Origin: Mya arenaria
Lineage: Eukaryota; Mollusca; Bivalvia; Myida; Myidae
DNA length: 64,000 nt
Reading direction: 5' to 3'
Assembly: GCF_026914265.1 (NCBI RefSeq)
Contig: NC_069124.1
Span: 89,432,628 to 89,496,627 of the forward strand
The notes under the pieces are model-generated. The model ran no database searches and was not told the origin of the DNA. It saw only the letters and a program-made list of their open reading frames with translations. This document shows, in pieces, positions 12,701-22,741 of the stretch (the stretch's first letter is position 1; every line of letters begins with the position of its first letter). The position numbers and the translations under genes are program-made.

Positions 12701-15700
12701 TCCACACATCTTAGTCATATCTCGTTCTCTACCACACAGCTTATTCATATCTCGTTCTTTACCTCCCCATGTAGTCATATATCTATCGCTACCACATAGC
12801 TTATTCATATCTCATTCTCTACCACACAGCTTATTCGTATCTCGTTCGCTACCAGACAGCTTAGTTATATCTCGTTGGTTACCAGACAGATTAGTCATAT
12901 CTTATTCGCTACCAGACAGCTTAGTTATATCTCATTCGCTTCCACACAACTCAGTCATATCTCGTTCTTTACCACACAACTTTGTCGAATCTCGTTTTCC
13001 ACCACACATCTTAGTCAAATCTCGTTCTCTACCACACAGCCTAGTCATATCTCGTTCTCTACCACATAGCTTAGTCATATCTCGTTCTCTACCACACAGC
13101 CTAGTCATATCTCGTTCGCTTCCACACAACTCAGTCATATCTCGTTCTTTACCACACAACTTAGTCGTATCTCGTTTTCCACCACACATCTTAGTCAAAT
13201 CTCGTTCTCTACCACACAGCCTAGTCATATCTCGTTCTCTACCACATAGCTTAGTCATATCTCGTTCTCTACCACACAGCCTAGTCATATCTCGTTCTTT
13301 ACCACACAGCCTAGTCATATCTCGTTCTCTACCACATAGCTTAGTCATATTTCGTTCTCTACCACACAGCCTAGTCATATCTCGTTCTCTACCACACAGC
13401 CTAGTCATATCTCGTTCTCTACCACACAGCCTAGTCATATCTCGTTCTCTACCACATAGCTTAGTCATATCTCGTTCTCTACCACATAGCTTAGTCATAT
13501 CTCGTTCTCTACCACATAGCTTAGTCAAATCTCGTTCTCTACCTCATAATTTAGTCATTAATCTTTCGCTACCACACAGCTTAGTCATATCTCGTTCTCT
13601 TCCACACAGCTTAGTCATATCTCGTTCGCTGACACACAGCTTAGTCATATCTCGTTCTCTACCACACAGCTTATTCATATCTCGTTCTTTACCTCCCCAT
13701 GTAGTCATATATCGTTCGCTACTACATAGCTTATTCATATCTCATTCTCTACCACACAGCTTATTCGTATCTCGTTCTCTACCACACAGCTTGGTCATAT
13801 CTCGTTCGCTACCACACATCTTAGTCATATCTCGTTTGCTTCCACACAGCTTAGTCATATCTCGTTCTCTACCTCACAGCTCACTCATATCTCGTTTGGT
13901 ACCACAAAGTTCAGTGTTATCTCGTTCGCTACCTCACAGCTCACTTATATCTCGTTCTCTTCCTCACAGCTCACTCATATCTCGTTCTCTACCTCACAGC
14001 TCACTCATATATCGTTCTCTACCTCACCGCTCACTCATATCTTGTTCTCTACCACACAGTTCAGTGTTATCTCGTTCTATACCTCACAGCTATAAAACCA
14101 GCGTGTAGAAACTGTCCATATAAGTAGTTTACAATCTCTGGTCACTGTTGCTTGGCAATAGTTGCCATATAATACCGATCAGCCTAGGTTATTGTCCTTG
14201 AAATCCAATTCTTATTATCTCTTGTCACAACAATGGTAAGACCTCTGTAGGTGTTGTGTTACAATGGAGTCGAACTCGTCGTTCTGTTTTAACCACCATG
14301 ATGCATGCAAAATATCGTATCCGTCTCATTCACAAAAGTGAGCATACGTATATTTAATACATATAAAACTATCAACTATGCCAAATTAAATCCGTTTTGA
14401 ACGAAGCCCTATAGTTTTACTGGACAATTGAAAATTACTTATACCCTGCCCATATGGTTAAACTCCTTGTTTTTTTTCGGTACATAAATGTTTTACTGTC
14501 ATTGGTCGTGGATTTTCTTTCCCTGTGATAGTTATCATTCTAGTTTTAATCATAAACACCATTTTATCGAAATGTATTTGAGTGACTTTCAAACGATATA
14601 ATAAATAACCATAACGGAATGTGGTGCTTTAATTATTTTGAGGAGTATATTTACAAGGAAAACATTGCATGATGCACAGATGTTCAATACATTTTTTTGG
14701 TTTTTATTTCAACGAATGCAAACATCGTGTAGCCCCATACACCAGGAGCATGATTGCATGTTCGTGCATACCTGGTATTAGTTCATCATGGGATGAAACA
14801 CAATTCTTCTACACTCTGTATTCAACTTATGACCTTGCAGGTATTGGCGTGTCATTCTGGCGGTTCGCAGCTTATGTCGCTGTGATGGAGTACTTCCGGC
14901 GTCACAGGATGGCCGCAATCATCCTGTCAGGAATGGGACGCGTCGTCGGCATCTTCGCCGGTTATGGCATTCTTGCGCGTCCATTGGAACAACTCTGGCC
15001 TGATGTATGTCATTTAGCCACGCCCTGTTAAAACAGTGACTGTATATAACTTTTAATTCCAAAATAAATTTTTGTGTCCCCTGCGATACATGGCAGATAT
15101 AAAGGGACTACTTTAACGGTGTCTTAGTCAGCGTTGTCGTCGGCGTCATACCTTGGTTTCCGACCAATAAGTTTGAACGACGTGATGGTCGTGGTCAGTA
15201 GATGACCGCTATTGATTCTGGAATCAATTCGTGAAAGGTCATGGTGATGTATAATATCCAAAAACATGAGTGTAGTTCATATTGTCTTAAAATATTATTC
15301 TGCAGAGCGACGCCACGGAGACTGACATCACAGATATGACGTCATGGAAGGTGTACTACCGGTGTCAATGCGCCATGGCAGGTGTGGCATTTGTGGCGGC
15401 GCTATTTATCCGTCCGTTGTCCCTTGCAACCGCAAGACGCGGGGATGGCTGTGAGGTGTTCCTCCGGGTCCGCGACACACGCGTATGCCGGGGAGGGATG
15501 CTTATATTCCTTCTCTTCGTCTATTTCATCTACTACTTCGGTAAAAACATGCGTTTTATTTTGTAAGACTAGCATTCGGTTACCTTCTACATTTCAAATT
15601 ACAAAAACAAATGTCCCGGTAACTTAATACCGGTTTTGATTTACAATTTTTTTTTATCTCATTAAAAATACTCTCATCTGTTGTATCATTTCATGAACAT

Positions 15701-18513
15701 AATTAATAACTTTTATATATTAACAGATGTGGGTTAACATCCCGGCACTTTACCATTGATTCTTATAGGGGAGTCCCTGCCTGCCACGGAGCTTGTAGAC
15801 TGGCTGTTTAAGGAGGGCTTCTCCGGGGAACACACGCTCGGCATACTGTTCGCACTCGCCAGTGGCGTTCTTCTCGGATACCTTCTCCTCATCTTCTGGT
15901 AGGTTACCGTTAATTAATTGTAACACAAATAATTTGAAAAAAGGGCTATGTTTAAATCTCTCCGAAATCAACGATCGCGGTATTGGCATAACCCTGGATA
16001 CCGTCGTCCACGGCTCACAAAACTGTTTTTAGTTGATCAACCCAGTTACTTGAAGTTTAGTACACGCGTAACAAATGGCAATTCGTATATGTGAAGCAAG
16101 GCCCATAACTCTGGTTTCAATAATTGTCGAGCTGTGCACTTTAATCGACTGAGGAAAACGTATTTTGTGTGTGTGTTCTTATTCACAAATTAAATTCATA
16201 TACGAACTTTTTTAAAAGTATTTCTATATTATTTCATATAAAATATAATACATGTATGTATATATTTGATGCTCCATACATTACTGTAATATGCACGTTG
16301 TAGCAGATGTACGTGAGGCAAATACAATTCTGTATTATATGTTTCTCTCTGTCAGGCCCAAGAAGAAGAAGTTTTACGACACGATGTTATGGCTTGGACT
16401 GCTGTGCCTGCTGATGGGGCTGCTCACCCTTCAACTTCCGGTGTTCACGGCACCCTACACCTCCTATCTCTGCACATACACGATCGTGTTCGCCGCCTCA
16501 CAAGGTCATTTGTACACATACACATGTTGCTGTTTATTATTATTATTTGTTAACCTTTTTCGTATAAACACGAACTCCACTCCCCCAGAGAAGGAAAATG
16601 TGTCAAAGTAACTGGGTCGCAGTTGTAACAGGCTGAACAAATCCTTAGGAAAAAAACGACCAAGTGCGTTTTCCGGGTGGATGTCTCACCGGACCTGTGC
16701 TATGTCTTTATTTTCCTTCCTTTTCCTATGCCCTCCTACACACACCAAGATGGGACCAATAGACCAATGCATTATGAATGCAGCTTTAGGGATTTAATGA
16801 GACTCTTGGAACGCTTGTAATCTCATTTGACGAAACAAATGAAGTTGGATGAGTTTTCGAGATTCATTAGTTATAATGTGAAAATGAGAATGCGTTATTT
16901 TTTTCTTTTAGTGATGTTCGAGTCAATTCTGCGGTATGTGATTCCTATCGCGTTCGGGAGACAGTACATCCGGTGGGTGGAGGGACTGCTTGGGCTGGCT
17001 GCAGGGGGTGCCACCATCGCAAACAACTTCATAGCCAGTAAGACTAAGACTTGTTTGTAACTAACCAACTGCAAACTCGGTTTGCTTAACGTCCGATTGT
17101 CAGGCCGGAAGTCTTTCTTCACATATAACCGTCGTAGATGGTCCGCGTTGTTTTCGGTTACTTTTCACTAAGCTTTTCACATCAAATAATATGCATATTA
17201 AAAATTCAATCTATGCAATTTTATTAAATCCTTGAAAAAAATAACACAAAAAATAATCAACGTATATTTCAGAGGAGTTACGTAAGAAGGATGGGGGCGT
17301 GGACAACGTGTACTATTTCGCGGGCGCCGCTTTTCTGGCGGCTGGGGTTTTGGCCGTCGTCACCATGCAAATCATCTTATGCTTCAAGGTTAGATTGTTA
17401 TAAACCATGTAATTTTTCACTTTAACTGTTTTGATATTTGATATCAAATCATGCATATTGCCAGATAAAATGTGACACCTAGTGTTAATACTGCACATAT
17501 ATTATATAGAATACGCAGATTAGGGTGATAGGTCGTCGTCTGAGGCGTGCTCAAACTTTATTCGTTGTCCATTATATAAACTCTTTCAAAATGTTCACAT
17601 GTAAATAAGAACACATGTTACCATGTGCACGTAGACCCAACGGTAAAAGTCTGTCATATCCCAAATCGAGAAAGTTTTCTTGCATTTTTAATTGCACACA
17701 ACAAGTTTGCGTTTTTCAGTGTATATGCTGTAATTTAAAGTGATACTCTTATTTAAAATCAATACATACGCATGTATAACAAACTTCAATTTGGACTGAT
17801 AAACCTTGAACTACTTGCTATATAATGTATTATGGAAACAAATATTACTGATAACAAGGTGTTACCCAGGACGGCCTGTATTTAATTACAGAAAACGCAA
17901 AAATATTAAATGATTGGTGAATGCTAAAAAAATTACTATGATCTAATATTTCACATAAGGTAGAAATACCGTGTTGTATGCACATTTCTTTCAAATTAAA
18001 ATCGGTATCCTTCATAAGAACAATTGTTTTTGACATTTAACAATGCTTTTTGGAATATTTAAACAATATTATTAAATGTGGTAAATCTTACTTGGGAGTA
18101 AGAGTGCATCTTTAAATTGTTGTATTCTGTATGGTTACTTCAAAGTCATTATTTTGTGCAACTTTTCCGACATTAAAATGAATGAAGATAACGCGTATTT
18201 GTTTTAAGTATGACAATCGCATGAGTGGAGCAAAGGCCCATCATTCTGGCTCTTAATTGTCGAGTTATATGCCCTCTGATCATGTGAAAATAAGTAAAAT
18301 ATTTGTGTATGCTTGAATACAAGTTTTTCCTCTAAATCACTGCAATCTTTAAATAAAACATTTGTGTTATCTCATCAGTTTAAAGACCGGAACCACGAAA
18401 AGGAGTCGGTAGAGCCTGTTATCCAGGAAATGAGCCGAAATGAGGAGCTGCGGGCAAGCAGACGCGACCCCTCCCCCGCCAAGAACTACTTGGGATACTC
18501 GTACCGTGCATAA
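6789..18513 (+). CDS. SLC16/monocarboxylate-transporter-like MFS protein (10 exons, complete)
   Basis: The exons are 6789-6908, 8477-8732, 9626-9778, 14841-15004, 15306-15540, 15769-15898, 16356-16504, 16912-17037, 17273-17388 and 18379-18513. All junctions are GT-AG and phases agree, giving 527 residues. A Pro/Arg-rich N-tail (1-40) and Ser run precede the SLC16 TM1 signature, here PPDGGMWAWVV (residues 59-69); the usual form is DGG-W-G/A-W, so one residue is inserted. EYFRRHRMAAIILSGMGR (exon 4) matches the family's TM4-TM5 segment. About twelve hydrophobic segments follow in two blocks separated by a loop starting SDATETDITDM. The tail (FKDRNHEKE...YSYRA) is hydrophilic. The family carries monocarboxylates, aromatic amino acids or thyroid hormones across membranes with or without protons; the substrate cannot be told from sequence. 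It could also be a divergent MFS relative of SLC16. Confidence 0.87.
7538..8470. repeat. 24-bp minisatellite in SLC16-like intron 1 (~39 units)
   Basis: The unit CCCCTGCCATTCTCTGTATA plus AACG repeats with a strict 24-bp period. The first ~12 units are nearly identical; the right half is degenerate and contains a short C-run insertion near 8030. Because 24 is a multiple of three and the unit lacks stops in several frames, long ORFs appear on both strands. The array ends six bases before the exon 2 boundary, so its pyrimidine-rich units form the acceptor's polypyrimidine tract. Confidence 0.97.
8733..9625. other. SLC16-like intron 2
   Basis: AT-rich intron between exons 2 and 3. No repeat family or embedded gene recognised. 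Confidence 0.5.
10020..10112 (-). repeat. tRNA-like sequence (Cys-type anticodon loop), probable SINE or pseudogene
   Basis: The minus strand carries a B-box-like GGGTTCGAGTCC and, upstream, GACTGCAGACC, which resembles a tRNA-Cys anticodon arm (GCA). The D-arm side (CCAGTGGTGTAATGAATATG) is only loosely A-box-like and the acceptor ends do not pair. It is best treated as a tRNA-derived repeat in SLC16-like intron 3. Confidence 0.4.
10655..11217 (+). repeat. CTCCCACCTCAG palindromic element, copy 1
   Basis: It starts with CTCCCACCTCAGATAAGTAG. About 430 bp later comes a reverse-complement-like GGGAGGTGGGAG, then a large hairpin whose arms contain AGGTTCATCCCGACC and GGTCGGAATGAACCT around TTTTGCGGAAAC / GTTTCCGCAAAA. 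The 3' flank of the element is cut off by the MITE that begins at 11217. Other copies are at 26738-27323, 27333-27898 and, inverted, 59818-60408. There is no coding capacity, so it is probably a non-autonomous DNA element. Confidence 0.8.
11217..11584. mobile_element. Fold-back MITE with ~57-bp terminal inverted repeats
   Basis: The left end reads AAAGCTGCACTCTCACAGAT and the right end is its reverse complement, with the match continuing for about 57 bp including an A/T-rich block. The inner halves are also largely complementary ('gctgacaaaaaatcagat' against 'atctgattttttgtcagc'), so nearly all of the ~368-bp element can fold on itself. It sits directly at the end of the palindromic element at 10655. 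The superfamily is not assigned because the target duplication is not clear. Confidence 0.85.
11872..14093. repeat. 30-bp minisatellite in SLC16-like intron 3 (~74 units) with higher-order structure
   Basis: The unit is close to CCACACAGCTTAGTCATATC plus TCGTTCTCTA, 30 bp, over about 2.2 kb. Variant units recur in the same order at distances that are multiples of 30. The block with 'accagacagcttagttatat' at about 12130 returns at about 12910 (780 bp), and the 'acctcataatttagtcatta' variant at 12641 returns at 13541 (900 bp). Block duplication has therefore overlaid single-unit slippage. The ORFs seen in it are repeat artefacts. Confidence 0.97.
14094..14840. other. Rest of SLC16-like intron 3
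   Basis: AT-rich sequence from the end of the minisatellite to the exon 4 acceptor. Nothing else recognised. Confidence 0.5.
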
Positions 18514-19282
18514 ACAACGGCGAACTTATAAGTGGGTGTCTGTGGTCGACACAACTACGGGCAAGATGTTAGCTGGGACCAATACCAATGCCATATACAT
18601 GTATATCTAGATGTCACAGTTGTACACAGTGTGTAAGCAATGTCGTTTGTGGGCGTTGCAGATATGACAAGACTAAGGATGGTATTTTAGCGTATGCCGT
18701 GCTCTATGCGGCAACAATTTATTAAATTATATTTCGATGTGTTTCAGCTTGTGCGACCTTTTGCTGCCAAATTATAGCATTTAAATATTTACTTTTAAGT
18801 ATTATATATTTGTACACTTTCTCATGACATGTACATATTCGCTATCACGGTATATGGGAGATATTATGTTCGTATATGTAACATTCAATTGACACCTTTG
18901 TTCACCCGTCCAATTAAAGTAGGACCATTTTACGTTTGAGAGCTGTTCAAATATTTGAAGGCGGATTATTTGCTATTGTCAACTGGATTGAAACTACAGA
19001 GTTTGTATTTAGTTATTGGATAGCATTATCACTATTTGTATTTTGTAATGTACCTTTTTACATGTTCTATAAAAAATTGTCCTGCAATGTATCATGTACT
19101 CGAACATTTAAACAATGTAAATAAAACTGAAAAACAAACCTTTGAATTAAAAATAGCTCGTAGAATAGTTATGTTTACTATGAACGTGCATGTCCTAGCT
19201 TTTGCAAGCGCACGCCAGACAATTAAGTATGTTTTGTTTAGTGATGCGTCGTCTGTGTCTACGAGGAGTTCACAGTTTGGCA
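18514..19282. other. Convergent intergenic region; left flank of duplicon A
   Basis: The region contains the 3' flank of the SLC16-like gene. From about 18730 it matches the flanks left of hydrolase copies B (from about 29970) and C (from about 37745): shared words include 'tttgctgccaaa', 'gacattcaattgacaccttt' and 'ccaattaaagta'. This marks the left boundary of the duplicated unit. Confidence 0.65.
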
Positions 19283-21090
19283 CACACTATGTTGAGTTCG
19301 GAACAGTATATAGAAATCCGGCGGTCCGTCAGACTTCATATTGAAATATACGTCGCACGAGATTGTTTTCAGGTGATGTGTAGCGAATGTCTTTCCTCGA
19401 TGAAAAGTATTATGACTTAACGGTGCAGGCCGTCGCAATGTAGTCCGGTTCCAGGCTGATTCCGGAAATTTGAAATCGCACTTGTATGACCTGACAGTAA
19501 AGTTGGAAGGTAGTTGGTAGTGCGTGACGGCATCGTCTACTGATCTCTGCGTGACGGCATCGCCTCCTGACTTCTGAGTGACGGCACCAGCTCCTGACTT
19601 CTGAGTGAGGGCACCTCATCCTGACTTTTGAGTTACGGCACCGCCTCCTGACATCTGAGTGACGGCACCGCATTTTGACTTCTGAGTGACGTCGACGCCT
19701 TATGACTTTTGCGTGACGGCACCGCCTCCTGACATCTGAGTGACGGCGACGCCTCCAGACTTCTGAGTGACGGCACCCCCTCCTGACTTCTCAGTAAGGG
19801 CACCGCCTCCTGACTTCTGAGTGACGGCACCGCCTCCTTACTTCTCAGTAAGGTCACCGCCTCCTGAGCTCTTAGTGAGGGCACCGCCTCCTGACTTCTG
19901 GGTGACGGCACCGCCTCCTGACTTCTGAGTAAGGGCACCGCCTCCTGATTTCTGAGTGACGGCACCGCATCCTGACTTCTGAGTGACGGCACCTCTTCTG
20001 ACTTCTGAGTGACGGCACCAACTCCTGACATCTAAGTGACGGCACCTCTTCTGACTTCTGAGTGACGGCACCGCCTCCTGACTTCTGAGTGACGGCACCA
20101 ACTCCTGACTTCTGAGTGACGGCACCAACTCCTGACTTCTTAGTGACGGCACCAATTCCTGACTACTGAGTGACGGCACCAACTCCTGACTTCTGAGTGA
20201 CGGTCTCGCCCTGACTTATGAGTGACGGCACCGCCTCATGACTTCTGAGTGACGGCACCACCTCCTGACTTCTGAGTGACGGCACCAACTCCTGACGTCT
20301 GAGTGACGGCACCGCCCTATGACTTCTGAGTGACGGCACCGCTTCCTGACTTCTGAGTGACGGCACCAACTGCTGACTTCTGAGTGACGGCACCAACTCC
20401 TGACTTCTGAGTTACGGCACCAACTCCTGACTTCTGAGTGACGGCACCGCCTCCTGACTTCTGAGTGACGGCACCAACTCCTGACTTCTGAGTGACGGCA
20501 ACAACTCCTGTATTATGAGTGACGGCACCAAATCCTGACTTCTAGTGACGGCACCGCCTCCTGACTTCTGAGTGACGGCACCGTCTCCTGACTTCTGAGT
20601 AAGGGCACCGCCTCCTGACTTCTGAGTGACGGCACCGCCTCCTGACTTCTGAGTAAGGGCACCGCCTCCTGACTTCTGAGTAAGGGCACCGCCTCCTGAC
20701 TTCTGAGTAAGGGCACCGAGAGTCTCTGTCGAGGTGGTCGGTCTTGAACAGGTTGACGTTGTACTAGAGGATGGCCGCCTGGTGAATGGAGCTCTCCTCT
20801 GGTGGCAGGGAAAGCCGAGGTGCTTTTACTATTTTTTTTTATATAAGGACAAACTTTAATTCTTTTCACTAATCAAATCGTAATAGGTCATTAATAAGGC
20901 TAAGACTACAATGGATGATGCGTTTTAGCTAACATGCTACAGTGGTGACAGTAGCCTCTTGGTTTAAACACGCCCACCGTAGGTTTAGTGGTGGAACATC
21001 TCACTGCCTTTATGCCGGCGTTTCGCTCTAAAAAGATGAAACTTAAAGCACTTATTATACATGTACATGTAAGTTTGAAAATAATATTTG
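19283..21090 (-). pseudogene. Tan/IAT-like hydrolase, copy A (truncated pseudogene)
   Basis: The minus strand holds remnants of the last three exons of the hydrolase found intact at 30468-35996. Exon 7 (about 20934-21090) reads KPTVGVFKPRGYCHHCSM against KPMVAVFKPRGFYHHCNM. Exon 8 is split by the 27-bp array: its 5' part is at 20719-20825, with a one-base deletion and an in-frame TAG relative to copy B, and its 3' part at 19433-19520 (SLEPDYIATAC against GLEPDYLATAG). In exon 9 (about 19283-19350) the acceptor and first ~50 bp are lost. Exons 1-6 are not found to the right, where homology ends near 21.4 kb. The copy is dead and is the most diverged of the three. Confidence 0.85.
19521..20718. 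repeat. 27-bp minisatellite inside exon 8 of pseudogene A (~44 units)
   Basis: The plus-strand unit is CTCCTGACTTCTGAGTGACG plus GCACCGC, 27 bp. On the minus strand, in the hydrolase frame, it encodes GAVTQKSGG. Intact copies B and C have one related segment at the same place in exon 8 (TATTQNSGGG, near 30780-30810 and 38490-38520). The array is therefore an in-frame expansion of a pre-existing coding segment. Variants CCAACTC for CCGCCTC and GTAAGG for GTGACGG are interspersed. Confidence 0.95.
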
Positions 21091-21838
21091 ATACTTTGAG
21101 AGGTTCACTGTTGTCTGTTACCAACATGAAACTCGTTCCATTTTGTCTTTTACAAAGAAACAGTAGTTTCGCGTTTTATATTAATTCCTCCGTCAATATA
21201 TGTATATTACGTGGGACGGGGTTGTCCGTCAATCTGCCCGACCTTGCGCCCGTCCATAACACAATCGTATACGCTCCATATATCTTACACCAATAAAATG
21301 ATGAATACTGGGCCGCTTATTTAACTCATCAAGAATGCTTTGAAACCTCGCCAGATCTAGGTGAACTAGTTGGGCCTTTCTTGTTTCGTGTCCACTACCT
21401 GTTGACGTGTAGTGGTCACAATGTTAGGTCATGGGTTTGAGCGTATAGTTTGCGGATGCTATATATATATTTATCTCCAACATAAATTAAGGGATTTTAA
21501 TGCCACTGGGGATATGTTTTAGAATGTACAAAAGTATATTTTTCAGTTTTTTGGTTTTGCTTATGGAACCAGATTATGCTTATTCGACTGTTTTTAAAAA
21601 TAGAAATGGTCAGTTTTACCAAGATCTTGAAAATGCTTAGTTGATAGGCATCGTTTGGGTTAAAAGCCTAGTTTAAGCCTTCTTTAGGTGAACTCCCCCC
21701 CCCCCCCCAAAAAAAAATGTGTACAGTTCACAACCTCTGCAAGGCAAATCAAAATATAACCCATACACTAGAGGCTCAGATATTCATCTGCGAATGTTTC
21801 ATCGATGACCTCCTGTTTGATAATGGTAGTAATTACAC

Positions 21839-22738
21839 ATGGAATTTATTTCATTGGTAACAAATATGTTACCACCTCAGATTCAACATGTTATGACCTA
21901 CACTTGGACGCCCAAACCAAACATCTTTCTACAATATTCATGGCTGGAAGTTCACTTGGAAATCAGCAAAATACGTACAAATATAGATAAAATATCAGAT
22001 GATATAACGGATCTTAAATCGGACCAAACTTCTATTAAGAGAGATATATCTTCGCTTAAATCTGAAATCTCGGACCTGACAGATCGCCAGGAAAACCTCT
22101 ATCTTGATAATGAACAACTTCATGTTAACATCAATAGAAATGAGGACCATATTTCTGAACTTGATGACCAGATAGAGAGGCTAGAGCAGGATTCTACAAA
22201 AGCAAACATGAGAATTTTTAACATGCCAGTAACCGTAGAAGCAAAACACGAACCAGAACGATTTCTTAAAGATAATATTTTAAAAGTGGTATGCCCGGAC
22301 GAGAAATGGTATGACGATGATATAAAGTACGTTAAGTGGGTAGGCGAGGTGAAAGAGGGAAGGCAACCACTGACAAGTGTTACTCTACGACAGGATGATG
22401 TCAAGATGAGGGTTTTCAAGGGTCGAAGTAAGCTTCGACAAGACAACATTCGTATTGGTAACGATCTGACGAAAAAGCAGCGACTAAAACTGAACGCTCT
22501 TCGCAGCCAATGCCAAAAGGCTTATTACTACAGGGGTGAATTGAAATTCGTCGACGAAACATACACGCATCAGACTAAACAGAGCGAACGCGTAATTAAG
22601 ACAGCACACAGACCACTGAATGGGACAGCAAACCTGGAAGCAAATGAGCATGACACACAGAATGAGGAAATGGACATGGACACTATAGTCATCACAGACG
22701 CTCAACCTGTGCCTGATAAACCAGATCTGACTAAATAG
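21839..22738 (+). CDS. LINE ORF1 protein (coiled coil plus RNA-binding region)
   Basis: The open frame is 299 codons and ends in TAG. Residues ~50-120 form heptad-like coiled coil (KSDQTSIKRDISSLKSEISD, ELDDQIERLEQD). They are followed by NMRIFNMP and a segment with TSVTLRQDDVKMRVFKGRSK and DLTKKQRLKLNALR, which resembles the RRM and C-terminal nucleic-acid-binding parts of L1-type ORF1 proteins. The start is uncertain: the first ATG gives a hydrophobic leader that may not belong. ORF1 proteins bind element RNA and act as chaperones. Confidence 0.75.
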   Translation: MEFISLVTNMLPPQIQHVMTYTWTPKPNIFLQYSWLEVHLEISKIRTNIDKISDDITDLKSDQTSIKRDISSLKSEISDLTDRQENLYLDNEQLHVNINRNEDHISELDDQIERLEQDSTKANMRIFNMPVTVEAKHEPERFLKDNILKVVCPDEKWYDDDIKYVKWVGEVKEGRQPLTSVTLRQDDVKMRVFKGRSKLRQDNIRIGNDLTKKQRLKLNALRSQCQKAYYYRGELKFVDETYTHQTKQSERVIKTAHRPLNGTANLEANEHDTQNEEMDMDTIVITDAQPVPDKPDLTK

Positions 22739-22741
22739 GAA

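Noticed and set aside
12152-13528. ORFs of repeated RERDMTKLCG on the minus strand
   Set aside because: Artefact of the 30-bp intronic minisatellite; no start context, splice sites or non-repeat protein part.
19410-20869. Overlapping minus-strand ORFs with VPSLRSQEA repeats
   Set aside because: Off-frame readings of the 27-bp array; the hydrolase frame reads GAVTQKSGG and belongs to a pseudogene.
22120-22449. 109-codon minus-strand ORF
   Set aside because: Antisense shadow of LINE ORF1.
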